Shown here one piece after another: positions 26,380 through 35,029 of a stretch of DNA of 64,000 bases (within the stretch, counting starts at the first letter, position 1; each line of letters begins with the position of its first letter). The translations under genes were made by a program, and so were the position numbers. The stretch lies in assembly GCF_013705725.1 (NCBI RefSeq), contig NZ_CP055481.1:2480001-2544000 (forward strand), in the 5' to 3' direction. A model generated the notes under the pieces. That model was not told where the DNA came from and ran no database searches. It was given only the letters and a program-made list of their open reading frames with translations. This DNA comes from Klebsiella sp. RHBSTW-00484. Lineage in GTDB: Bacteria > Pseudomonadota > Gammaproteobacteria > Enterobacterales > Enterobacteriaceae.

Positions 26380-27172
26380 ACGGCTGGCGTTTCCGATGTA
26401 TGCGGTAAATGAGCTGGATACTCTGGCGCTATGGTGGGCGGTCCGGGAACTGCTGACGGCGCGCGGCGTGGCGGCTGAAGATATACTGTCATATTCGGTT
26501 CCCGAAGATCTGCTGGAACATTGGCGAAACCCAGAGCTGTTGCTGAGCCAGACCTGCGGCTATCCGTTGGTGACGCGGCTAGCGGATGTGCAAACGGTGG
26601 GCTGTTTTCACTATTCGGCGCCGGGCTGTGAAGGGCGAAACTACCGCAGTCTGCTGGTGGTACGTGAAGCGCAGAGCCGGCAGACGCTGGCTGATTTTCG
26701 CGGGCGTCGGGTGGCGTGTAATTCGCCGGATTCGCAGTCCGGTTATAACGTGCTGTTAAAAATGGTCGCGCCGCTATCGCGCGATGGGCGTTTCTTTTCA
26801 ACGGTGGTGTTCAGCGGCAGCCACCGGCAATCGCTGCGCGAGCTTCAACAGAGAACGGCGGATATCGCCGCCATTGATTGCGTGACCTGGGCGCTGTTAC
26901 AGCGTCATCATCCCGATGCGCTGGCGGGGCTGACGGTTATTGCGAATAGCCCGCTGGCGCCGGGATTGCCGCTGATTACTTCGGCAAAGACCCCTGCGGC
27001 GATGTTGGGTGTGCTAAGAGAGGCGCTGCAGCAGTTGGTTAGCGATGAACACTATAGGCCCCTCTGCGAAGCACTGTTTATCAGCGGCTATAGCGATATA
27101 CGGCGTGAGAGCTACCTGCCGCTGCTGGCGTGGCGCGAAGACGCTGCGGCAAGGGGCGTCGCACGGTTGTAA
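26372..27172 (+). CDS. PhnD-like periplasmic-binding-fold protein without signal peptide
   Basis: 266-residue protein resembling the phosphate/phosphonate-binding PhnD family (PF12974-like): LAFPMYAVNELDTLALWWAVRELL, LLLSQTCGYPLVTRL, DFRGRRVACNSPDSQSGYNVLLKMV, and LQQRTADIAAIDCVTWALLQRHHP. No signal peptide or lipobox is visible from either candidate start (ATG 26372, or ATG 26363), and no transporter permease or ATPase is adjacent. It may be a cytoplasmic ligand-binding or sensor protein tied to the overlapping desaturase gene. Function is unproven. Confidence 0.78.
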   Translation: MSERLAFPMYAVNELDTLALWWAVRELLTARGVAAEDILSYSVPEDLLEHWRNPELLLSQTCGYPLVTRLADVQTVGCFHYSAPGCEGRNYRSLLVVREAQSRQTLADFRGRRVACNSPDSQSGYNVLLKMVAPLSRDGRFFSTVVFSGSHRQSLRELQQRTADIAAIDCVTWALLQRHHPDALAGLTVIANSPLAPGLPLITSAKTPAAMLGVLREALQQLVSDEHYRPLCEALFISGYSDIRRESYLPLLAWREDAAARGVARL

Positions 27173-27174
27173 GC

Positions 27175-27400
27175 GCTTTCCCGGAGGCGGCGCTTGACGC
27201 GCCTGTCCGGGCTACCAGCCCGAAGACGGCGGGGAACCTGTAGCCCGATCAGCGCAGCGCCACCGGGAAGAAACCGCACCGAGGTTTCAGACACAGTACT
27301 TTCCCGGGAGGCGATGCTTGCGCATCTGTCCGGGCTACTGGCCCTCAGACGGCGGGGAACCTGTAGCCCCGGTAAGGCGCCAGCCGCCACCGGGGAATAG
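27175..27400. repeat. BIME: two tandem mosaic REP units
   Basis: Two related copies (about 27178-27275 and 27302-27400) each contain GCGCTTGACGC/GCGATGCTTGCGC, CTGTCCGGGCTAC and GACGGCGGGGAACCTGTAGCC followed by CGCCACCGGG. They are GC-rich inverted REP arrays typical of Klebsiella and fill the 233-bp gap between two convergent genes. Confidence 0.85.
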
Positions 27401-27405
27401 CTGCG

Positions 27406-28758
27406 CTATGACGCCTGCGGTTTGCCATCCCGGCGGGCGAAACTGTTTTCGACGACCGGCAGACCAAGCTTTTCGCGCAGGGTTCCGGACGGGTAGCGTT
27501 CCCGCATCGCGCCGCTGCGTTGCAGAACAGGCACTACCTGCTCAATAAAGCGGTCAAAATCTCCCGGCAGCAGCGGGAACATCAGGTTGAAACCGTCTGC
27601 CGCGCCAGCGCGCCAGGTTTCCGTCAATGCGCTGGCGACTTCCTCGGCGCTGCCGATCAGCAGCCAGCTATCGGAACTTTGCAACAGCTGCTTGCCTAAC
27701 TCCAGGACTGTCAACTGCGGATCGTAATCGCGAATAAGCTTGAGCGCGGTGCGGATCCCATCAAACGACGCCTCATCTGGCAGCGGCGGCAGCGGTTGGT
27801 CAACGGGATAAGCGGATAAATCCATGCGCAGATAGGAAGAGAGCAGGTCGATGGCCATCTGGTCGCTCATCAACTGCTCGTTAAGCCGCTGGCGCTCCTC
27901 TTTTTCAGCATTTGAATTGACCACCACCGGTAAAACCCCGGCGATGATTTTAAAATGCGCTGGATCGCGCCCGTGACTGCGCAACCGCTGGTTCATCTCT
28001 TCGCGGTAGGCCAACCCCTCTTCGATAGATTTGATAAACACAAAATGCATATCGGACCAGGCGGCAGCGAGGTTTTTACCTGCCTCTGATGACCCGGCCT
28101 GCACCAGCACCGGATGCCCCTGCGGCGGACGCGGCACGTTTAGCGGCCCGCGAACGCGGAAGAACTCGCCCTTAAAGTCGAGATGATGCACCTTGCGCGA
28201 ATCGGCAAACAGTCCACTGGCTTTGTCGTAGAGCACCGCGCCGTCCTCCCACGAATCCCATAATCGCGTGACAACATCGATAAATTCACCCGCGCGCTGG
28301 TAGCGATTGCCGTGTTGCGGGAGCTGGTCAAGACCGAAATTGGCCGCTTCCTCCTCCAACCACGAGGTGACAATATTCCAGCTGGCCCGTCCGTTGCTGA
28401 GAAAGTCGAGAGAGGCAAAATAGCGAGCGAGATTATAGGGCTCGTTATAAGAGGTGGAGGCCGTTGCCATCAAACCAATATGTTCCGTCACCGCCGCGAG
28501 GGCGGAAAGCAGAGTAAGAGGTTCGAGCCGGACGTTGGCGTAGTGGGTTAAGCCGCTGGGCACGGTATCCCAGATGGAGATATGGTCGGCGACAAAAATA
28601 GCGTCGAGGGTGGCGGCCTCGGCTTTGCGGGCCAGACCGGCATAGTACTTGAGGCTGAAGATTTCTTTCTCCGGCGCCTGCGGGTGACGCCAGGAAAAGC
28701 GGTAGTCACCCTGCGGATTGAAGAAGAAAAGGTTCAGGATCATATGATTATTTGGCAT
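27406..28758 (-). CDS. LLM-class flavin monooxygenase (NtaA/SnaA/DszA type)
   Basis: 450-residue FMNH2-dependent monooxygenase of the nitrilotriacetate/pristinamycin IIA/dibenzothiophene-sulfone family. Diagnostic blocks are AGLARKAEAATLDAIFVADH, RLEPLTLLSALAAVTEHIGL, STSYNEPYNLARYFASLDFLSNGRASWNIVT and the QAGSSEAGKNLAA phosphate-binding region. These enzymes oxidise C-S, C-N or C-H bonds of imported small molecules. It is the last gene of a five-gene leftward operon after an osmoprotectant-type ABC importer, 46 bases beyond its binding protein, which suggests that the importer brings in its substrate. An ATG at 28743 is an alternative start. A separate flavin reductase is not present here. 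Confidence 0.88.
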   Translation of the reverse strand: MPNNHMILNLFFFNPQGDYRFSWRHPQAPEKEIFSLKYYAGLARKAEAATLDAIFVADHISIWDTVPSGLTHYANVRLEPLTLLSALAAVTEHIGLMATASTSYNEPYNLARYFASLDFLSNGRASWNIVTSWLEEEAANFGLDQLPQHGNRYQRAGEFIDVVTRLWDSWEDGAVLYDKASGLFADSRKVHHLDFKGEFFRVRGPLNVPRPPQGHPVLVQAGSSEAGKNLAAAWSDMHFVFIKSIEEGLAYREEMNQRLRSHGRDPAHFKIIAGVLPVVVNSNAEKEERQRLNEQLMSDQMAIDLLSSYLRMDLSAYPVDQPLPPLPDEASFDGIRTALKLIRDYDPQLTVLELGKQLLQSSDSWLLIGSAEEVASALTETWRAGAADGFNLMFPLLPGDFDRFIEQVVPVLQRSGAMRERYPSGTLREKLGLPVVENSFARRDGKPQAS

Positions 28759-28804
28759 TTTCTCGGCTCAGTTGGAGGTAATGCCTTCCCTGGCTCGGCG
28801 GCAA

Positions 28805-29701
28805 TCAGTAGCCATTGAGGTTCGTTTTGACCCACTGTTCGGCTACCGCCGCCGGGTCTTTATGCTGTAAATCGACCTGCTGGTTAAGCTCGATCAGCGC
28901 GGCGTTGTTGAGCTTGCCGGAGACCTTGTTAAGCACTTCGCTGATTTTGGGCGTCAGGCTGGTTTTGCGTACCAGCGGCACCACGTTCTGGCTCGGCTGT
29001 TCATGTTTATCATCCTCCAGCACCACCCAATCTTCTTTGGCGAGGTTACCCTGGGTTGAAACTACTGTGGCGACATCGATTTTGCCGGAGTTCAGCGCCA
29101 GACGGGTCAGCGGACCGCCCATATCCAGAGATTTCACCGCTTTAAACTCAAGCCCATAGACGCGCTTCAGGCCCGGCAGGCCAAGGGCGCGCACCGGGAA
29201 TTCCGGTGGTCCGCCGATGACCAGTTGCGGCGCGATAGGCTGAAGGTCGGAAAGCTTGCTGAGATGATATTTTTTCGCCGTTTCTGCCCGCACGGCCCAG
29301 GCGGTAATGGACGACGCCGGAGAGGGATCCAGTAGCGTAAAATCAGCAGGCAGCGCTTTGGCTAACTCCGCGCTAACGTCGCTCTGGCTGGTGGCCAGCG
29401 TTTTGCCGTCGTAATAGTTCAGCAGGGCGCCGAGATATTCCGGAACGATATCAATTTCGCCGCTCTGCAAAGCCGGAATAATAATCTCGCGATTGCCAAG
29501 GTTAAGACGGGTTTTTACTTCAATATCATTTTTCTTTAGGGCGCTGGCGTAAATATTGGCGAGAATGGAACTTTCGGTAAAATTCGCGCCGCCAATTGTG
29601 ATGCTCTGAGCCAGAGAGCTAAAACTTAAACTTAATAATCCTGCGGCGAAAACCGAAAGACGGAAGTGACGACGTGCGGGAATGCCAAATAGCTGCTTCA
29701 T
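28805..29701 (-). CDS. ABC importer substrate-binding protein, glycine betaine/choline (OpuC/YehZ) type
   Basis: 298-residue periplasmic binding protein. A Sec signal ends SSLAQS-ITIGG (about residue 33). The mature part starts IGGANFTESSILANIY and includes LQSGEIDIVPEYLGALL, typical of OpuAC/OpuBC quaternary-amine binders. Aromatic-cage residues cannot be placed without a model. Fourth gene of the operon, 45 bases after the second permease. Its natural ligand may be a quaternary amine or, given the adjacent monooxygenase, another small organic compound. Confidence 0.9.
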   Translation of the reverse strand: MKQLFGIPARRHFRLSVFAAGLLSLSFSSLAQSITIGGANFTESSILANIYASALKKNDIEVKTRLNLGNREIIIPALQSGEIDIVPEYLGALLNYYDGKTLATSQSDVSAELAKALPADFTLLDPSPASSITAWAVRAETAKKYHLSKLSDLQPIAPQLVIGGPPEFPVRALGLPGLKRVYGLEFKAVKSLDMGGPLTRLALNSGKIDVATVVSTQGNLAKEDWVVLEDDKHEQPSQNVVPLVRKTSLTPKISEVLNKVSGKLNNAALIELNQQVDLQHKDPAAVAEQWVKTNLNGY

Positions 29702-29746
29702 AATGCCTCTTTACCTGCAGGTGGTTTATTGTTGTTGGGAAAAGAA

Positions 29747-30415
29747 TTAATTTATTTGCGCGATTGGGGCGCGGGTGACGCGCCGGGTAATTAATGAAAA
29801 AAGCAGTTCGCAACCGATAGCCAGCAGCGATACCACCAGAGATCCGGCAATGACCTGGGGAATGTCGCGCTGTCCGAGTCCGTCAATCAGAAAGCGTCCG
29901 AGGCCGCCAAGTCCTGCGTAGGCGGCGACGACGGCGGTGGCGATCAGTTGCACCAGCGCGGTCCGCACTCCGGCGAGTATCAGCGGCGCGGCGAGCGGTA
30001 TTCGCAGCTGCCACAGGCTTTGAAACGGCGTCATGCCCAGCGCTTTTGCCGCGTCGCACAGCTGGCGGTCGGCATGATAAATTCCCACCCAGGCGTTAGT
30101 CAGGATCGGCGGAATCGACATCGCCACCAGAGCGGTAAAGACCGGAATATCATTAAAGCCAAAGATAATAATGCATAAGAGAATTAAGCCTAAAGATGGA
30201 ATGGCGCGGCCAATGTTAAACAGATTAATAATTAAAAATGCGCCTTTGCGCCAGTATCCAAGAATAATGCCTAACGGTAACGCAATGGCAGAAGCAATAA
30301 TCATGCTGATCAGCACATAATAAAGATGCTCGCGCAGGCGGAGCAATATTCCTGCATCGCCGGTCCAGTGCTGCGGTTGTAAAAACCAGTGAAAGGTTGC
30401 CAGTATAATATCCAT
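29747..30415 (-). CDS. ABC importer permease 2 (OpuC/YehY type)
   Basis: 222-residue inner-membrane permease with about five to six helices and the EAA-like loop DAAKALGMTPFQSLWQLRIPLAAPLILAG. The conserved FNIGRAIPSLGLI motif is typical of the osmoprotectant permeases. I placed the start at the ATG at 30415, which shares a base with the previous gene's stop (TAATG); an ORF extension to 30439 would run back into the coding end of permease 1. Confidence 0.9.
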   Translation of the reverse strand: MDIILATFHWFLQPQHWTGDAGILLRLREHLYYVLISMIIASAIALPLGIILGYWRKGAFLIINLFNIGRAIPSLGLILLCIIIFGFNDIPVFTALVAMSIPPILTNAWVGIYHADRQLCDAAKALGMTPFQSLWQLRIPLAAPLILAGVRTALVQLIATAVVAAYAGLGGLGRFLIDGLGQRDIPQVIAGSLVVSLLAIGCELLFSLITRRVTRAPIAQIN

Positions 30416-31044
30416 TAACGAGTCCAGGGCGTAAGCCAATAGCCGACGTGGGCAATAAGCGAATCAAACAGCAGGGACAGCATAAGGCTGAGTGCCAGGC
30501 TGACCACAATCGGAGTCACAAAATCCTGGTTAAACCCGGCGAGCAGGAGCTGCCCGAGGCCGCCCTGACCAATTAAAGCGGTAACCGTCACCAGCCCGAC
30601 CAGCGTCACCGATGCGATGCGTAACCCGGCGAATAGCGATGGCACCAGCAGATGCAACTCAACATCCACAAACCGAAACCAGCGGGTATAACCCAGCGCG
30701 CGCGCCGACTCCAGCACGGCTGCGGGGAGTTTCTCAATTCCGGCGATGACGTTACGCAGCAGGATGAGCAGCGAGTAGAGCGTCAGCCCGATGATAGACG
30801 TCGTCAGCGACAGCCCGGTAAACGGCAGCAATAAAATAAACAACGCCAGCGATGGGATGGTAAACAGTATTCCGCAAAGGTAGATCAGCGGTTGGGCGAC
30901 TAAGGGCCAGCGCAGCGTCAGGCTAATCAATACGCCAGTTAATACGGTACCGAAAAACAGCGAAATAGCGACCAGTTGCACGTGCTGCCACAGCAGCTCG
31001 GCAATCATGTTTTTATTGTCGAAGACCCACGACCAATCAATCAT
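30415..31044 (-). CDS. ABC importer permease 1 (OpuC/YehW type)
   Basis: 209-residue permease with helices through VQLVAISLFFGTVLTGVLISL, LIYLCGILFTIPSLALFILL and the C-terminal SLALSLMLSLLFDSLIAHV. The coupling loop ESARALGYTRWFRFVDVELHLLVPSLFAG is the EAA-like contact to the ATPase. Start ATG at 31044 overlaps the end of the ATPase gene by 8 bases. The longer open frame to 31209 is only a shadow of the ATPase gene. Confidence 0.9.
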   Translation of the reverse strand: MIDWSWVFDNKNMIAELLWQHVQLVAISLFFGTVLTGVLISLTLRWPLVAQPLIYLCGILFTIPSLALFILLLPFTGLSLTTSIIGLTLYSLLILLRNVIAGIEKLPAAVLESARALGYTRWFRFVDVELHLLVPSLFAGLRIASVTLVGLVTVTALIGQGGLGQLLLAGFNQDFVTPIVVSLALSLMLSLLFDSLIAHVGYWLTPWTR

Positions 31045-32125
31045 AGCGGTGAAGATCCACGTGGCCTTCCAGCACATTCTGCAACAGGGCGTGGGAGATA
31101 CTGCCCTGATACGCCCCGTCGGCATCAACATGAACCACGACGCCGCCGGGCGCATCCAGCAGCGCGCTGTAGGCAAAGCGTAGCGTGTTGATTGCCGCCA
31201 GCGGCGCATCGAGCGGTAGCGTGCGGTGTTTAATGGGATCGAACCAGTTCAGCGGCCGCCGTTTTCTATCCAGCATCAGGCGCAGCGGGCTGGCGACCGG
31301 CGGATGCTGACTGGCGATGGGGGAAAGATTTTCATCAATGAGCGGTACGTCATGGCGCGGGAGCTGTCTGACCTGAATCCTCCCCAGCCGTTGCAGATTA
31401 GGCTCTGGGCCGATAAAACGGCGCACAAAGTCGCTGGCAGGATGCGACAAAATATGGTCCGGCGTATCGAACTGCGCCAGCACGCCGCCCTCCTGGAAGA
31501 TAGCGATTCTATCGCCGAGGCGGATGGCCTCATTAATGTCGTGGGTCACCAGGACAATGGTTTTATGCAAGCGCTGTTGCAGCAGCAGTAGCTCATCCTG
31601 AAGACGCTCGCGCACTACCGGGTCGATGGCGGCAAAAGGTTCGTCCATCAGCAAAATTGGCGGATCAGCGGCCAGCGCTCTGGCGATCGCCACACGACCC
31701 TGCTGACCGCCGGAGAGCTGATGCGGGTAGCGGGACAGCACGTTGCGGTCGAGTGACATTAAATCGACTAATTCGTCGATTCGCGCCTGAACGTGCTCTT
31801 TGCTCCAGCCGAGAAGGCGCGGAACCGTGGCGATATTTTGCGCCACCGTACGATGCGGGAATAGCGCGGCGCTTTGCATCACAAAGCCAATTTTGCGCCG
31901 TACCTGAATAATATCGGCGGCGGCAATTTTAACTCCCTGAACATAGACATCGCCAGAGTCCGGAATATCCAACTGATTAATCATCCGCAGGAGAGTTGTT
32001 TTTCCGCAGCCGCTGGGGCCAACGAAAGTGCACAGTTCGCCATTATTAATCACCAGATTAAGGCCGCGAATGGCCGCATGCGCGCTTCCGGGGTAGGTCT
32101 TGTGAATATTGTCGAGTTTAATCAT
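31037..32125 (-). CDS. ABC importer ATP-binding protein (ProV/OpuCA type)
   Basis: 362-residue ATPase. Walker A is GPSGCGKTT (36-44), the signature is LSGGQQGRVAIARAL, Walker B is ILLMDEPFAAIDP and the switch histidine is in VLVTHDINEA. The signature has G where most relatives have a third Q (LSGGQQQR), a mild oddity. A C-terminal extension of about 115 residues resembles a degenerate CBS-type regulatory region (DAPLAAINTLRFAYSALLDAPGGVVVHVDADGAYQG), as in OpuA-type osmosensing ATPases. First gene of the operon. Confidence 0.92.
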   Translation of the reverse strand: MIKLDNIHKTYPGSAHAAIRGLNLVINNGELCTFVGPSGCGKTTLLRMINQLDIPDSGDVYVQGVKIAAADIIQVRRKIGFVMQSAALFPHRTVAQNIATVPRLLGWSKEHVQARIDELVDLMSLDRNVLSRYPHQLSGGQQGRVAIARALAADPPILLMDEPFAAIDPVVRERLQDELLLLQQRLHKTIVLVTHDINEAIRLGDRIAIFQEGGVLAQFDTPDHILSHPASDFVRRFIGPEPNLQRLGRIQVRQLPRHDVPLIDENLSPIASQHPPVASPLRLMLDRKRRPLNWFDPIKHRTLPLDAPLAAINTLRFAYSALLDAPGGVVVHVDADGAYQGSISHALLQNVLEGHVDLHRYD

Positions 32126-32278
32126 ATCGCCGTCGCGCCCTGAATGTTCTTTTCATGGAAAACATGAATAGAGCACAAGCTACAGAGGCAGCGATTAACG
32201 AGCAAATATGATATTTGCATTTGCAATGCCGTGATTTGAATTAAAGGCCGCAGCCGTGCGCGGCCTTTATTGCGAGAG

Positions 32279-32599
32279 TTATATCAGGAAATAGTTAAGG
32301 GCTGAAAATGCGATCATGCCGACAATCACCGTGGCGAACAGACTGCGCGTCACAACGCCGGCAATGGTGGCGGCAAGAGCGGCCAGTAGAGAAATACTGA
32401 TACCTGAGCTGGTCAATGCCGGTTTACCCAGCAGCTCCGCGGCAATAATGGCCGCCATAATGGCGGAAGGAATAAAGCTGAGCCATTGCTGCAGGGCCGG
32501 AGCCAGGCGAAATCGTGAAAGCAGTAAAATCGGTACCGTACGCATCAGTGCAGTGACCAGCGCTGAGGCAAGAATGGCCAGAATGATATTGCGTTCCAT
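32279..32599 (-). CDS. AzlD-family small branched-chain amino-acid exporter subunit
   Basis: 106-residue membrane protein with about four helices; the family motif is ALVTALMRTVPILLL and SFIPSAIMAAIIAAELL. AzlD (YgaH-like) works with AzlC (YgaZ-like) to export branched-chain amino acids. The ATG at 32599 lies one base after the AzlC stop, indicating a coupled two-gene operon; the open frame upstream of it overlaps AzlC and is not real. Confidence 0.88.
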   Translation of the reverse strand: MERNIILAILASALVTALMRTVPILLLSRFRLAPALQQWLSFIPSAIMAAIIAAELLGKPALTSSGISISLLAALAATIAGVVTRSLFATVIVGMIAFSALNYFLI

Positions 32600-32600
32600 C

Positions 32601-33341
32601 TTATTTAGCCTCCTTGCAGAACAGACGTAATCCTGTTGTTGCCAGCGTCGCCGCAACTGAGGCCGCGACGATGACCACGAGGCTCATATCAGTGTGCCCG
32701 GCGGTGAACAGCGTAATCAGCACCGCCACGGCAATGCTGAAGGTTTCCAGCATCTTACGCTGGCTGGCAAACCACAGCGCCAGAACCAACCCGATAAACA
32801 TCGATACCAGGCTAAAACTTAACCCCTCCATCAGCGATGGCGGAAGCGCGGAGGCCAGCCCTGCGCCCACGATACAGGCGAGGATCCAGTTCAGCCAGGC
32901 GGCAAGGTTTAGCCCGAGCATCCACGAGTAAGGAACACCGTTGTGCACGCTGCCGCGCTGTACCGCCACGCCAAAGGTTTCGTCCGTCAGCAGCAGCCCG
33001 CTAACAATCTTTTGCAATGGGCTATATTGGCGAAAGAACATGCTCATGGCCGAACTCATCAACAGATAGCGCAGGTTAACCAGCAGCACGCTGAGCACCA
33101 CCGAGGCCATTTCCGCGCCGGTTGCCCACAGAGAATAAAACAAAAACTGCGCCGAGCCTGCGTACAGGGCGCTGGCCAGTAGCGCCGTTTGCAGCGTGGT
33201 AAACCCGGATAAGGTTCCGATAGCACCGGCGGCGAAGCCGATACTCCAGTAGCCGGGAATAGTGGGCAAACAGGCGATGACCCCGGCGCGAAATTCCGCC
33301 ATAGCCTCATCTCTTGATGAGGTCTTGTTATTTATCAACAT
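32601..33341 (-). CDS. AzlC-family branched-chain amino-acid exporter large subunit
   Basis: 246-residue membrane protein with AzlC/YgaZ marks: GVIACLPTIPGYWSIGFAAGAIG, ASALYAGSAQFLFYSLW and LLVNLRYLLMSSAMS, then LTDETFGVAV. Exports L-valine and other branched-chain amino acids with the AzlD partner. Start at ATG 33341; an ATG at 33302 (MAEFRAGV) is a plausible shorter start. Divergent from an AraC-type regulator that probably controls it. Confidence 0.88.
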   Translation of the reverse strand: MLINNKTSSRDEAMAEFRAGVIACLPTIPGYWSIGFAAGAIGTLSGFTTLQTALLASALYAGSAQFLFYSLWATGAEMASVVLSVLLVNLRYLLMSSAMSMFFRQYSPLQKIVSGLLLTDETFGVAVQRGSVHNGVPYSWMLGLNLAAWLNWILACIVGAGLASALPPSLMEGLSFSLVSMFIGLVLALWFASQRKMLETFSIAVAVLITLFTAGHTDMSLVVIVAASVAATLATTGLRLFCKEAK

Positions 33342-33459
33342 CAAATAGTCCCATAGAGTGCGTTGCTGAATGGTAATCTTAAAAAATTGCTGGAAACGTT
33401 ATAGTAAAATCCTGCGCATTTACGCAAACATCCCGCTTCGGGGATTAAAGGGCATCAAA

Positions 33460-34296
33460 GTGGGAAAAGAGGTTCGCGACGACATCAAGCTCTGGCGGGA
33501 TAGTGAATTGCACGGTGGAATGGAGATCCTGCGTGCATCCTGCTATGAGCATAGCTATCCGCCGCATTTTCATGACGAATATGTGATAGCCGCTTTTGCC
33601 CGTGGTGCCCAGCGCACGCGTATTTGCCGCGAGCGGGGCGTGGCAGCGGCAGGCACGGTAATGGTGATCATGCCCGGTGAGGTGCATACCGGCGAAGCGG
33701 TGCAGCGTGATGAAGGCTGGGATTACTGTGCTTTTTATCCTTCTGCGGGCCTGATTAACGAAGTGGCGGAAACGCTGCTCGGCGGCAAAGGTGAGGTGAA
33801 TTTCGGCGGTGAAGGGATGCGGCACGACCCGATGATGGCGCGAAGCATGCTCCAGGCTTCCGCCGTGCTGGGCGGCAGTCACGATCCGCTGGAAAAAGAG
33901 TGCTTAATGTATCAGGTACTGAACCTGCTGGTGGGGCGCTATGCGCAGCGCAGCGTCCGTGGCGGGCGTCGAGCGGTGGTGCGGGCCGACATCCGTCGGG
34001 CGATCGAGTTCATGCACTGCGCCTATCAGCAGCCGCTGTCGGTTAAGGATATTGCGGCGGTCGCCGGGCTGAGCGAGTTCTATTTTATGCGTACTTTTCA
34101 GGCGCAGACCGGTTTATCTGTTCACCAATATCTCACCCAGCTAAGGCTTGTCAGGGCAAAAGGACTACTGGCTAAAGGCGCTGAGGCGGCGCGGGTGGCG
34201 ACAGACGTCGGGTTCTACGATCAAAGCCATCTGATTAAATCTTTCCGCATGCACTTTGGCACTACGCCGGGTCTCTTCGCGGCGGCCTCACTTTAA
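33460..34296 (+). CDS. AraC-family regulator, divergent from azlCD
   Basis: 278-residue regulator. The N-terminal cupin ligand domain has SYPPHFHDEYVIAAFARG and VMVIMPGEVHTGEA; the C-terminal AraC DNA-binding domain has two helix-turn-helices (SVKDIAAVAGLSEFYFMRTFQAQTG and RVATDVGFYDQSHLIKSFRMHFGTTP). I chose the GTG at 33460, which has AAAGGG eight bases upstream. The divergent layout suggests it regulates the azlCD exporter in response to an amino acid. Its stop codon overlaps the stop of the convergent pseudouridine synthase by two bases. Confidence 0.88.
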   Translation: MGKEVRDDIKLWRDSELHGGMEILRASCYEHSYPPHFHDEYVIAAFARGAQRTRICRERGVAAAGTVMVIMPGEVHTGEAVQRDEGWDYCAFYPSAGLINEVAETLLGGKGEVNFGGEGMRHDPMMARSMLQASAVLGGSHDPLEKECLMYQVLNLLVGRYAQRSVRGGRRAVVRADIRRAIEFMHCAYQQPLSVKDIAAVAGLSEFYFMRTFQAQTGLSVHQYLTQLRLVRAKGLLAKGAEAARVATDVGFYDQSHLIKSFRMHFGTTPGLFAAASL

Positions 34297-34970
34297 AAAG
34301 GGCTGGGATTACGCGCGTCGATCCTCTCACCGCTGATGGGATGCACAAAATGCAGTTCGCTGGCGTGCAGCATCAGGCGCGTTGCTCCTTCGCTGCCCAG
34401 ACCGCCGTAGAGATCGCAGCCTAAAATGGGGTGACCCAACTGCTGGCAGTGGATGCGCAGTTGATGGGTGCGCCCGGTTTCCGGAGTCAGCTGTACCCGG
34501 GTCAGCGGTAATTCACTTTCAGAGTAGAAGCGCTCAATAACCCGATAGCGTGAGCGGGCAGGTTTACCGCTGAGCGCGCAAATCGTCATCAGGGGAAACA
34601 GCGCCGGGTCTTTGGCTATGGGCGCGTCAATTATCCCATCGTCATCGGCCAGATGACCGCACAGCAGCGCGCTGTACACCTTGGTTACCGCGCGCTGGCT
34701 AAACTGCTGGCAAAGGGCTGCATTGATAGCCTTATTGCGGGCAATCACCATCAGACCCGATGTACCGAAATCAAGGCGATGGACCAGCGTGCAGCCGGGA
34801 AATTGTTGCACCAGGCGATGATGTACCGAGTCGAGATTAAGCGGGTTTTTCCCGGACAGGCTGAGCAGTCCCGAGGGTTTATCGATCAGCAGCAGATGTT
34901 CATCCTGATAGAGGATGTCGATTTCGGCGTGGCACGGCGGAGCGACAAAAGTATCGATAATCGTAGACAT
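34293..34970 (-). CDS. RluA-family RNA pseudouridine synthase (paralogue)
   Basis: 225-residue pseudouridine synthase of the RluA family. It starts with ILYQDEHLLLIDKPSGLLSL, has the catalytic Asp in VHRLDFGTSGL, and ends with TPETGRTHQLRIHCQQLGHPILGCDLYG. It lacks an S4 domain. It is not the housekeeping RluA by sequence (PNL and loop residues differ) and lies in the accessory region, so it is an extra paralogue whose RNA target is unknown. Confidence 0.88.
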   Translation of the reverse strand: MSTIIDTFVAPPCHAEIDILYQDEHLLLIDKPSGLLSLSGKNPLNLDSVHHRLVQQFPGCTLVHRLDFGTSGLMVIARNKAINAALCQQFSQRAVTKVYSALLCGHLADDDGIIDAPIAKDPALFPLMTICALSGKPARSRYRVIERFYSESELPLTRVQLTPETGRTHQLRIHCQQLGHPILGCDLYGGLGSEGATRLMLHASELHFVHPISGERIDARNPSPF

Positions 34971-35029
34971 CAGGCTGCACGGGTAGAGGGTGGATGCGGA
35001 TAATAGCGAATTTTCTGCCGCCAGGCGAA

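Noticed and set aside
27175..27400. Possible CRISPR array
   Set aside because: Only two diverged, inverted-arm GC-rich copies without regular spacers; this is a BIME.
31045..31209. N-terminal extension of permease 1
   Set aside because: It overlaps the ATPase gene in another frame, is Arg/Cys/Trp-rich rather than membrane-like, and a coupled ATG exists at 31044.
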